DNA of 35,865 bases, taken from positions 1,093-36,957 of the forward strand of contig DOIS01000001.1 of NCBI GenBank assembly GCA_003511785.1, in the 5' to 3' direction. Shown piece by piece: positions 24,450 to 31,528 of the stretch (positions are counted from its first letter, which is position 1; the number at the start of each line of letters is the position of its first letter). Both the position numbers and the translations under genes were made by a program. Below the pieces are notes generated by a model that made no database searches, was not told the DNA's origin, and worked only from the letters and a program-made list of their open reading frames with translations. The DNA is from Paracoccaceae bacterium. Its GTDB lineage: Bacteria; Pseudomonadota; Alphaproteobacteria; Rhodobacterales; Rhodobacteraceae.

Positions 24450-26216
24450 TCACTTCAGAACGAGTTCGCGCAGGACCGCGTTCAGCACGGCGCGACCGCG
24501 CGCAGTCGCAGATAGGCGGCCGTCTGTGACCGACACCATCCCCAGTTCTTGCAGTTGATCGATGCGGGTTTTTGAGAGCGGAGTTCCGGCAAGCGCCGCA
24601 AAGCGATCGAGATCCACGCCATCGCGCAAGCGCAGTCCCATCATCAGCATCTCCTGCGATTGTTCTTCGCGAGAGAGAGACTCGCGCCCGGATTCTCCGT
24701 CCGCGCGCTCGTTGACCGCGGCCAGCCATCTTCCGGGCATCGAATGACTTTCGGTTGCGTACCGCGCGCCGTCCAAGGTGAGCCGCCCGTGCGCGCCCGG
24801 GCCAATCCCCGCGTAATCGCCATAGCGCCAATACACCAGGTTGTGCCGGGACTCCGCCCCCGGCGCGGCATGATTGGAGACCTCGTAGCCGGGCATTCCC
24901 GCGCCCTCGCACAGATCCTGGGTCAGGTGATACATATCCGCCCCAAGATCGTCATCGGGTAGCCCGCGCAGACCCCCGGCGGAAAAACGGTCGCCGAAAG
25001 CCGTGCCGTCCTCGATGGTCAATTGATAGAGCGACAGATGATCGATGGCGAGGGACAGGGCGCGGCTCAACTCAGCCTCCCAGTCTCGAAGGGATTGATC
25101 TTGCCGGGCATAGATCAGATCGAAACTGACCCGGTCGAAACAGTTTCGCGCGATGTCAAAGGCGGCGAGTGCCTCGTCAACACTGTGCAAACGACCAAGG
25201 CGCCGCAAGTCCGCGTCGTTCAAAGCCTGGATGCCCATCGAAACGCGATTGACCCCGGCTTGCCGGTATCCGGCGAAGCGATCGGCTTCGACAGATCCGG
25301 GGTTTGCCTCCAGCGTGATCTCCATGTCATTGGCGCATGGCCAATGGCGCCGCGCAGCCTCAATCAACCGCGCGACCGTGTCGGGGTGCATCAGGCTGGG
25401 CGTTCCGCCGCCAAAGAAGATGGTGCTGAGAACCCGGTCTTGAGTGTCCGCAGCCACCCGCTCGATCTCGGAAACATAGGCTCTAACCCAAACGGATTCG
25501 TCGATTTCCCGTGAAACGTGGCTATTGAAATCGCAATAGGGGCATTTCGCCTGGCAAAATGGCCAGTGGACGTAGAGGCCGAAGCCTCCGTTGGTCCAGT
25601 CCTCAGCCAAACAGCCTTCTATCAGCTGTGCGACCGCGCGGGCGCGGTGACTGATCTTGTTCTTTTCCCAGCGGTCCATCTCGGCAAAGGTCACATCATG
25701 GCCCTCGGGCACGAAGATCGGGTCGTATCCGTGGCCCTGGTCCCCACGCATGGGCCAGACCACATGTCCAGGCATGACCCCGGGAAACACTTCATCATGG
25801 CCATCGGGCCAAGCCAGAACCAGCGTGCAGCAGAAGCGCGCCGTGCGCGGATGCGGTGCGTTCACAGCTTCCAATTCACGGTGAGCGCGCTCCATCGCCA
25901 TAACGAAATCGCGCCCGGTCGGGGTTTCCGCCCAATCGGCGGTGTGGACACCCGGTGCCCCGCCCAGCGCGTCGATCTCGATGCCGGAATCGTCCGACAA
26001 CGTGGGCAACCCGGTGGCCCGGGCAGCGGCATGGGCCTTGATCCGGGCGTTGCCGACAAAGGTTTCCTCGGTCTCTTCGGGCTCGGGCAGGGCATGGTCG
26101 GCGGCGCCGGTGACACGGATGCCGAATGGCTCGAGCAGGTGCCGCATCTCTTCCAGCTTGCCCTGATTGTGGGTCGCTACCAGAAGCGTGTCCCCGCTGA
26201 ACCGTCGCCGTGTCAT
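24450..26216 (-). CDS. joined frame: RdgB/HAM1 XTP/dITP pyrophosphatase followed by HemW radical-SAM heme chaperone
   Basis: One uninterrupted 588-codon frame encodes two proteins that are usually separate. Residues 1-202 are a full-length RdgB/HAM1 pyrophosphatase, which removes inosine and xanthosine triphosphates: VATHNQGKLEEM, SDDSGIEIDALGGAPGVHTADWA, and KNKISHRARAVAQLIEGC at the end. From residue 203 comes a full-length HemW, a radical-SAM protein that inserts heme: YVHWPFCQAKCPYCDFNSHV with the 4Fe-4S cysteines C221, C225 and C228, FFGGGTPSLM, RVSMGIQALND, SFDLIYARQDQS and YEVSNHAAPG. ATG 26216 overlaps the rph stop. No linker separates the two enzymes. It is either a true bifunctional protein or two genes joined by a lost base. 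Confidence 0.85.
   Translation of the reverse strand: MTRRRFSGDTLLVATHNQGKLEEMRHLLEPFGIRVTGAADHALPEPEETEETFVGNARIKAHAAARATGLPTLSDDSGIEIDALGGAPGVHTADWAETPTGRDFVMAMERAHRELEAVNAPHPRTARFCCTLVLAWPDGHDEVFPGVMPGHVVWPMRGDQGHGYDPIFVPEGHDVTFAEMDRWEKNKISHRARAVAQLIEGCLAEDWTNGGFGLYVHWPFCQAKCPYCDFNSHVSREIDESVWVRAYVSEIERVAADTQDRVLSTIFFGGGTPSLMHPDTVARLIEAARRHWPCANDMEITLEANPGSVEADRFAGYRQAGVNRVSMGIQALNDADLRRLGRLHSVDEALAAFDIARNCFDRVSFDLIYARQDQSLRDWEAELSRALSLAIDHLSLYQLTIEDGTAFGDRFSAGGLRGLPDDDLGADMYHLTQDLCEGAGMPGYEVSNHAAPGAESRHNLVYWRYGDYAGIGPGAHGRLTLDGARYATESHSMPGRWLAAVNERADGESGRESLSREEQSQEMLMMGLRLRDGVDLDRFAALAGTPLSKTRIDQLQELGMVSVTDGRLSATARGRAVLNAVLRELVLK
25603..25616 (-). other. RdgB/HemW junction with internal TTG start for HemW
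   Basis: On the minus strand TTG at 25610-25608 could start HemW (MAEDWTNGGFGLYVHW) with GAAGG about 4-5 bases upstream. Putting one extra T into the TTT at 25611-25609 would make RdgB end ...EGCFG followed by TGA at 25605-25603, leaving two overlapping genes. The usual arrangement in relatives, as I recall it, is two overlapping genes. Confidence 0.5.
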
Positions 26217-26929
26217 GCGCCGGCCGCCGCCAATTGCGCCTGGGCCAGCTCGCCTACGCCTTTTTCAGCCAGGTCCATCAGTTGGTTCATCTGATCGCGG
26301 GAAAAAACCGAACCCTCGGCGCTCATCTGCACCTCGATCAGCTGGCCCGATCCCAGCATGATGAAATTGCCATCCACGCCGGCTTCGCTGTCCTCCGGGT
26401 AATCGAGGTCGAGCACCGGCTGCCCGGCGTAGATGCCACAGGAGACGGCGGCGACCGGATCGGCCAGCGGATCGCTGGTGACCTCTCCAGCCTTCATCAG
26501 CTTGTTTACCGCCAGACGAAGCGCGACCCAACCGCCGGTGATCGCGGCGCAGCGGGTGCCGCCATCGGCCTGGATCACGTCGCAGTCGATGGTGATCTGG
26601 CGTTCGCCCAGTGCCACGCGATCGACGCCCGCACGCAGGGCGCGGCCGATCAGGCGCTGGATTTCGACGGTGCGGCCGCCCTGCTTTCCGGCAGAAGCTT
26701 CGCGCCGCATCCGGGTATTGGTCGCGCGCGGCAGCATCCCGTATTCAGCCGTGACCCAGCCCAGGCCCGAACCCTTGATGAAGGGGGGAACCCGGTCCTC
26801 AATGGTCGCTGTGCATAGAACATGCGTATCGCCCATGCGGATCATCACGGAGCCTTCGGCATGTTTGGTAAAGCCCGTCTCGATTGAAACGGGGCGCATT
26901 TCATTTAAGTCTCTTCCAGAGGGCCGCAT
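26213..26929 (-). CDS. rph: ribonuclease PH
   Basis: RNase PH is a phosphate-dependent 3'-5' exoribonuclease that trims tRNA 3' ends. The protein begins MRPSGRDLNEMRPVSIETGFTKHAEGS and is 238 residues from ATG 26929, the exact family size. AAAGGA lies 6 bases upstream; an ATG at 26944 would add five residues and lacks a good site. Motifs are GWVTAEYGMLPRATNTR, GRTVEIQRLIGRALRAGVD, CDVIQADGGTRCAAITGG, DLDYPEDSEAGVDGNFIM and a C-terminal helix. It is the first gene of the operon and diverges from hrcA. Confidence 0.95.
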   Translation of the reverse strand: MRPSGRDLNEMRPVSIETGFTKHAEGSVMIRMGDTHVLCTATIEDRVPPFIKGSGLGWVTAEYGMLPRATNTRMRREASAGKQGGRTVEIQRLIGRALRAGVDRVALGERQITIDCDVIQADGGTRCAAITGGWVALRLAVNKLMKAGEVTSDPLADPVAAVSCGIYAGQPVLDLDYPEDSEAGVDGNFIMLGSGQLIEVQMSAEGSVFSRDQMNQLMDLAEKGVGELAQAQLAAAGA

Positions 26930-26991
26930 GGTCCGTCCTTTCATGGTTCGGCGCCGGGATAGCGCCGCGCATCGGGTCGATGCAACCCCGA

Positions 26992-27019
26992 TTGAACTTT
27001 GCGGGACTTAGACTTTAAT
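26992..27019 (+). promoter_or_regulatory. candidate promoter for hrcA-grpE
   Basis: TTGAAC (26992-26997) and TTTAAT (27014-27019, 5 of 6 matches to TATAAT) are 16 bases apart, 25 bases before the hrcA start codon. No CIRCE element (TTAGCACTC inverted repeat) is present, so HrcA does not appear to regulate itself here in the classical way. Confidence 0.45.
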
Positions 27020-27043
27020 GGCGTATCAGCCAGGGGACTCCGC

Positions 27044-28105
27044 ATGAATGATGCCACGAGGATTCTTGACGAGTTGAACGACCGCTCCCGCGAGGTGTTC
27101 CGCCGGGTCGTGGAAACCTATCTCGACAGTGGCGGGCCGGTGGGCAGCCGCAGCCTGACGCGCAGCATGAGCGAGAAGGTCAGCGCCGCCACCGTGCGCA
27201 ACGTGATGCAGGACCTTGAATACCTCGGCCTGTTGGACAGTCCGCATGTCAGCGCGGGACGGATCCCGACCCAGATGGGGCTGCGCATGTTCGTCGATGG
27301 GCTGCTAGAAGTCAGCGATCTGGACTCCGAGGACCGGCAGAAACTCGATGCCACGGTCTCCAGCAACAGCGACGATGTGGCGGGCGCGTTAGATCGCGTG
27401 GGCTCGGCGCTATCGGCGGTGACGCATGGCGCCTCGTTGGTGCTCAGTCCCAAGCACGAGGCGGACCTGCGGCATATCGAGTTCGTCTCGCTGGGTCACG
27501 ACCGGGCTCTGGTCGTGCTGGTGTTTGCCGATGGGCACGTGGAAAACCGCCTGTTCACGCCACCGCCGGGACAAACCCCTAGTTCCATGCGCGAGGCGGC
27601 AAATTTTCTCAACGCACTGATCGAGGGGCGCACGCTGGGCGAGTTGCGCGAGTCCATCGGGCGCGAGATCGCCAAGCGGCGGCAGGAGATCGACAGCCTG
27701 GCCCGCGAGCTGGTCGAGAGCGGGACCGCGATCTGGGAAGAGGCCGAGGACGACCCCGGCCGGTTGATCGTGCGGGGCCGTGCGAATCTGCTTGGCAATG
27801 ACGGCGAGGAAGAGTTGGACCGCATCCGCAGCCTGTTCGACGACCTGGAGCGAAAGCGCGACATCGCCGAGTTCCTGGAGCTGACAGAACAGGGCGAGGG
27901 GGTGCGGATTTTTATCGGCTCGGAGAACAAACTTTTCTCACTTTCGGGTTCCTCTTTGGTGGTGTCTCCATATATGAACGCGGACCGGAAGATCATCGGA
28001 GCGGTCGGGGTGATCGGCCCCACGCGCCTCAACTACGGGCGCATTGTTCCGATCGTGGATTATACGGCGCAGTTGGTCGGGAAGCTGATCTCGGACCGAA
28101 GCTGA
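27044..28105 (+). CDS. hrcA: heat-inducible transcription repressor HrcA
   Basis: HrcA binds CIRCE sites, typically upstream of groESL, and is folded by GroEL. The 353-residue protein has an N-terminal winged helix (LNDRSREVFRRVVETYLDSGGPVGSRSLTR ... ATVRNVMQDLEYLGLLDSPHVSAGRIPTQMGLRMFVD), a GAF-like middle domain and the C-terminal block RIFIGSENKLFSLSGSSLVVSPYMNADRKIIGAVGVIGPTRLNYGRIVPIVDY. The start is ATG 27044, 6 bases after AGGGGAC; the frame open from 26999 lies in the promoter. grpE follows after 19 bp. Confidence 0.95.
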   Translation: MNDATRILDELNDRSREVFRRVVETYLDSGGPVGSRSLTRSMSEKVSAATVRNVMQDLEYLGLLDSPHVSAGRIPTQMGLRMFVDGLLEVSDLDSEDRQKLDATVSSNSDDVAGALDRVGSALSAVTHGASLVLSPKHEADLRHIEFVSLGHDRALVVLVFADGHVENRLFTPPPGQTPSSMREAANFLNALIEGRTLGELRESIGREIAKRRQEIDSLARELVESGTAIWEEAEDDPGRLIVRGRANLLGNDGEEELDRIRSLFDDLERKRDIAEFLELTEQGEGVRIFIGSENKLFSLSGSSLVVSPYMNADRKIIGAVGVIGPTRLNYGRIVPIVDYTAQLVGKLISDRS

Positions 28106-28124
28106 CCGAGTGTGAGGTGACAGG

Positions 28125-28688
28125 ATGGCAGAGCCCAAGAACGACGATTTCCTGGACGATATCGAGGATGCCGAGGCCCAGGAACATGCCGAGGACATGG
28201 CGGAAATCGACAGCGAGGCCGCCGAGATCGATGCGCTGCGCGCCGAGCGGGACGAGCTGAAGGACCGCTTCATGCGGGCCTTGGCGGATGCGGAGAATGC
28301 CCGCAAGCGCGGCGAGCGCGCCCGGCGCGAGGCCGAGCAATATGGCGGATCGAAACTCTCGCGCGACATGCTGCCCGTCTATGACAATCTCAAGCGCGCG
28401 CTGGAAACGGTCAGCGACGAGCAGAAGGAGGCCATGGGCGGGCTGATCGAGGGCGTGGAGTTGACGCTGCGCGTTTTGCTCGACGTGTTCTCGAAGCACG
28501 GGATCACCGTGATTGCGCCGCAAGTGGGCGACAAGTTCGACCCGCAGATGCACGAAGCCATGTTCGAGGCGCCGGTGCCCGGCACCAAGGCGGGCGAGAT
28601 CATCCAGGTCTCGGCCGAGGGGTTCATGCTCTACGACCGCCTGCTGCGCCCGGCACAGGTGGGTGTGTCCTCGACCCCGGCCTCGTGA
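28125..28688 (+). CDS. grpE: nucleotide-exchange factor GrpE
   Basis: GrpE releases ADP from DnaK in the Hsp70 cycle. The 187-residue protein has an acidic N-terminus (DDFLDDIEDAEAQEHAEDMAEIDSEAAE), a long coiled coil (IDALRAERDELKDRFMRALADAENARKRGERARREAEQYG), and the C-terminal beta domain (HGITVIAPQVGDKFDPQMHEAMFEAPVPGTKAGEIIQVSAEGFMLYDRLLRPAQVGVS). The start is ATG 28125, preceded by GAGGTG. It is cotranscribed with hrcA; dnaK and dnaJ are not in the window. It ends beside a strong hairpin. Confidence 0.95.
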   Translation: MAEPKNDDFLDDIEDAEAQEHAEDMAEIDSEAAEIDALRAERDELKDRFMRALADAENARKRGERARREAEQYGGSKLSRDMLPVYDNLKRALETVSDEQKEAMGGLIEGVELTLRVLLDVFSKHGITVIAPQVGDKFDPQMHEAMFEAPVPGTKAGEIIQVSAEGFMLYDRLLRPAQVGVSSTPAS

Positions 28689-28693
28689 TGTGA

Positions 28694-28713
28694 ACGCGCC
28701 CGTCCGGGCGCGT
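28694..28713. terminator. GC-rich hairpin downstream of grpE
   Basis: ACGCGCCCG and CGGGCGCGT form a perfect 9-bp inverted repeat with a 2-base centre, directly after the grpE stop. There is no T run immediately behind it, but the GTATTT of the adjoining repeat follows within 20 bases. It is probably the transcription end for grpE. Confidence 0.5.
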
Positions 28714-28718
28714 GCCTC

Positions 28719-28755
28719 CGGCGGGGGTATTTCCCGACCAGAAAGAAGCGGGGGC
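28719..28755 (+). repeat. 37-bp intergenic repeat, copy A
   Basis: This copy fills most of the gap between grpE and mutS and ends 2 bp before the mutS stop codon. It matches copy B at 8247-8283 (minus) at 29 of 37 positions without gaps, sharing GGGGTATTT, GAAAGAAG and GGGGC. In both places the element follows a gene end in the sense direction. Confidence 0.6.
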
Positions 28756-28757
28756 GG

Positions 28758-31394
28758 TCAGTCGGAACTGGCCGCCTCTTTCAGTCTATAGAGAAGCTCG
28801 AGCGCCTGTTTCGGCGTCAGATCGTCGGGATGCACGTCGTTCAACATGTTCACGACGGGCGGGACGACGGGGTGCGGCGCCGGAGCGGGGGTTGCTGGCA
28901 CGGAGAAGAGCGGTAGATCGTCGATCAGCGCCTTCTGCTTGTTGCCTTCCCTTTCTCCCGCCTCCAAGGCCTCGAGCACGGAGCGCGCACGCTCGACCAC
29001 CGCGGCGGGCAGTCCAGCCAGTTGCGCCACCTGCACGCCATAGGACCGATCCGCGGCGCCCTGTCGCACCTCGTGTAGAAAAATGACCTCGCCCTGCCAC
29101 TCCTTGACGGCGACCGTGGCGTTGCTCAGCCCCTCAAGCTTGCCGGCCAGGGCGGTCATCTCGTGGTAATGCGTGGCGAAGAGCGTGCGGCAGCGGTTGG
29201 CCTCGTGCAGGTGTTCCAGCGTGGCCCAGGCGATGGAGAGCCCGTCATAGGTTGCCGTGCCGCGTCCAATTTCGTCGAGAATAACTAATGCGCGGTCGTC
29301 GGCCTGGTTCAGGATCGCGGCGGTCTCGACCATTTCCACCATGAAGGTCGAGCGGCCGCGCGCCAGGTCGTCCGAGGCGCCCACACGGCTGAAGATCTGG
29401 CTGACCATTCCGATATGTGCGCTTTCGGCAGGAACGAAGCTGCCCATCTGCGCGAGAAGGGCGATCAGGGCGTTCTGCCGAAGGAAGGTCGATTTGCCGG
29501 CCATGTTCGGGCCGGTAAGTAACCAGATCGCGGCGCCGTCCACGGCGCTCAGGTCGCAGTCGTTGGCGATGAAAGCATCGCCGCCTTGCCGCCTCAGGGC
29601 CTGCTCCACCACGGGGTGGCGCCCGCCGCAGATCTCGAAGGCGCGGCTTTTGTCGACCTTGGGACGGCACCAGTTTTCGGCGCGGGCCAAGTCGGCCAGG
29701 GCGCAGGTCACATCGATCTCGGCCAGGCCACGCGCAGCGGCGTTGAGCGGGGCGGCTGCGTCGAGAATAGCCGATTTCAGCCTTTCATAGAGCCGCTTTT
29801 CGATCTCGATGGCCCGGTTTCCGGCGTTCAGGATCCGGGTCTCCATCTCGGACAGGTCGACCGTGGTGAACCGGACCTGGTTCGCGGTGGTCTGCCGATG
29901 GATGAAGGTCTCGGACAGGGGCGGGGACAGCATCTTCTCGGCATGTGTCGCCGTGGTTTCGATGAAATAGCCCAGCACATTGTTGTGCTTGATCTTGAGG
30001 GAGGAAATGCCTGTGCGCTCGGCATAGTCCCGCTGCATCCCGGCGATCACCGACCGGCCCTCGTCACGCAGGGTTCGCGCCTCGTCCAGTTCGGGATCAT
30101 AGCCCGCTGCGATAAAGCCCCCGTCACGCGCCAGGAGCGGGGGATCGGCCACCAGCGCCGCGTCGAGTAGCGCGGCAAGATCGTCGAAACCCGTCAGCGC
30201 CTCCGCCGCCTCGGCGAGCAGGGGCGGGACGTCGCCGGTCAGGTCACAGACCGCCGCATTGGCCTGGATCAGGGCGGTGCGCACAGCGGCCAGATCGCGC
30301 GGTCCGCCACGGTCCAGCGCCAGGCGCGACAACGCTCGCTCGATGTCGGGTGTCTTGCGCAGGGCGGCGCGCAAATCCTCGCATATCAGGCTCTGTGCAA
30401 GGCAAAACGCCACCGCCTCTTGGCGTTTGTGGATCGTGTCGAGGACTTGCGACGGGCTTGACAGGCGCTGCTCCATCAGCCGCGCACCTGCCGGCGTCAC
30501 ACTGCGGTCCACCACCGCGAGGAGCGACCCTTCGCGCCCACCGCCCAGCGCCCGGGTCAGCTCTAGGTTCCGACGGGTCGCGGCGTCGATCTGAACGACG
30601 CGGGACTGGGCCTCGGACACGGGCGGTTGCAGCAACGGCAGCTTGCCCTTCTGAGTGATCTCCAGGTAATCGACCAGCCCGCCCAGCGCCGACAGCTCGG
30701 GGCGTCCGAAACTGCCGAACGCCTCCAAGGTGGCTATGGAATAGAGCCTGCACAGGCGTTTTTCGGCTGCCGTGCTGTCGAAACTGGCCCGTCCCATCGG
30801 AGTAAGCGGGATGCCCAGATCGGCCGCGGTCTCGCGCAGGTCGCGCTCCAACCCATCGGGCACCAGCAGTTCGGAGGGCGCAAGACGGGCCAGTTCCGGG
30901 CCCAGCCGCACCGGGGACAGGGCGCAAACATGAACGTCTCCGGTGGAAATATCCGCCCAGGCCAGCGCGGCCTGGTCGCGCACCATCGTATAGGCGGCAA
31001 GGTAGTTGTGTCGCCGCGCCTCGAGCAGGGCGTCCTCGGTCAACGTGCCGGGCGTGACCAGTCGCACCACGTCGCGTTTCACCACCGATTTCGAGCCGCG
31101 TTTCTTCGCCTCGGCGGGGCTTTCCATCTGCTCGCAGACCGCGACGCGGAAGCCCTTGCGGATCAGGGTCAGCAGATAGCCCTCGGCCGAATGGACCGGC
31201 ACCCCGCACATCGGGATGTCGGCGCCGTCGTGCTTGCCCCGCTTGGTCAGGGCGATGTCCAGCGCCTCGGCCGCCGCCACGGCGTCATCGAAGAACATCT
31301 CGTAGAAATCGCCCATGCGATAGAAAAGCAGCGCATCCGGGTGCGCTGCCTTGATCTCGAGATACTGCGTCATCATGGGCGTTGCAGCTGCCAC
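28758..31394 (-). CDS. mutS: DNA mismatch repair protein MutS
   Basis: MutS recognises mismatches and recruits MutL. From GTG 31394 it has 878 residues: the mismatch-binding domain I (MMTQYLEIKAAHPDALLFYRMGDFYEMFFDDA, with the Phe-x-Glu wedge as FYE), the connector, the lever and clamp domains, and a C-terminal ATPase with Walker A TGPNMAGKST (about residue 627), the STFMVEM signature, VILDEIGRGTATYDG and FATHYHEMT. I chose GTG 31394 because CGGAGG lies 5-6 bases upstream; the frame reaches a TTG at 31454, but the extra residues (AFRREGHICKVAAIC) do not look like MutS. It converges on grpE and diverges from maeB. Confidence 0.96.
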   Translation of the reverse strand: MAAATPMMTQYLEIKAAHPDALLFYRMGDFYEMFFDDAVAAAEALDIALTKRGKHDGADIPMCGVPVHSAEGYLLTLIRKGFRVAVCEQMESPAEAKKRGSKSVVKRDVVRLVTPGTLTEDALLEARRHNYLAAYTMVRDQAALAWADISTGDVHVCALSPVRLGPELARLAPSELLVPDGLERDLRETAADLGIPLTPMGRASFDSTAAEKRLCRLYSIATLEAFGSFGRPELSALGGLVDYLEITQKGKLPLLQPPVSEAQSRVVQIDAATRRNLELTRALGGGREGSLLAVVDRSVTPAGARLMEQRLSSPSQVLDTIHKRQEAVAFCLAQSLICEDLRAALRKTPDIERALSRLALDRGGPRDLAAVRTALIQANAAVCDLTGDVPPLLAEAAEALTGFDDLAALLDAALVADPPLLARDGGFIAAGYDPELDEARTLRDEGRSVIAGMQRDYAERTGISSLKIKHNNVLGYFIETTATHAEKMLSPPLSETFIHRQTTANQVRFTTVDLSEMETRILNAGNRAIEIEKRLYERLKSAILDAAAPLNAAARGLAEIDVTCALADLARAENWCRPKVDKSRAFEICGGRHPVVEQALRRQGGDAFIANDCDLSAVDGAAIWLLTGPNMAGKSTFLRQNALIALLAQMGSFVPAESAHIGMVSQIFSRVGASDDLARGRSTFMVEMVETAAILNQADDRALVILDEIGRGTATYDGLSIAWATLEHLHEANRCRTLFATHYHEMTALAGKLEGLSNATVAVKEWQGEVIFLHEVRQGAADRSYGVQVAQLAGLPAAVVERARSVLEALEAGEREGNKQKALIDDLPLFSVPATPAPAPHPVVPPVVNMLNDVHPDDLTPKQALELLYRLKEAASSD

Positions 31395-31466
31395 GCGATC
31401 CTCCGTGCAAATCGCGGCGACCTTACAAATGTGCCCCTCCCGGCGAAAGGCCAAACAGCAAGGAGA

Positions 31467-31495
31467 TTGAGACGGGACGTGGCCTGCGCTATGAG
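31467..31495 (+). promoter_or_regulatory. candidate promoter for maeB
   Basis: TTGAGA (31467-31472, 5 of 6) and TATGAG (31490-31495, 4 of 6) are spaced by exactly 17 bases, giving a predicted leader of about 25 bases before the maeB start. A perfect 8-bp palindrome TGACGTCA lies at 31499-31506, near the expected start point, and could be chance. Confidence 0.45.
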
Positions 31496-31528
31496 GCGTG
31501 ACGTCATCTTAAGAAAGGCCGTCCCCCG

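Noticed and set aside
25503..25518. Third parS-like palindrome inside hemW
   Set aside because: Only 12 of 16 bases match and the left arm is poor; ParB sites tolerate few changes.
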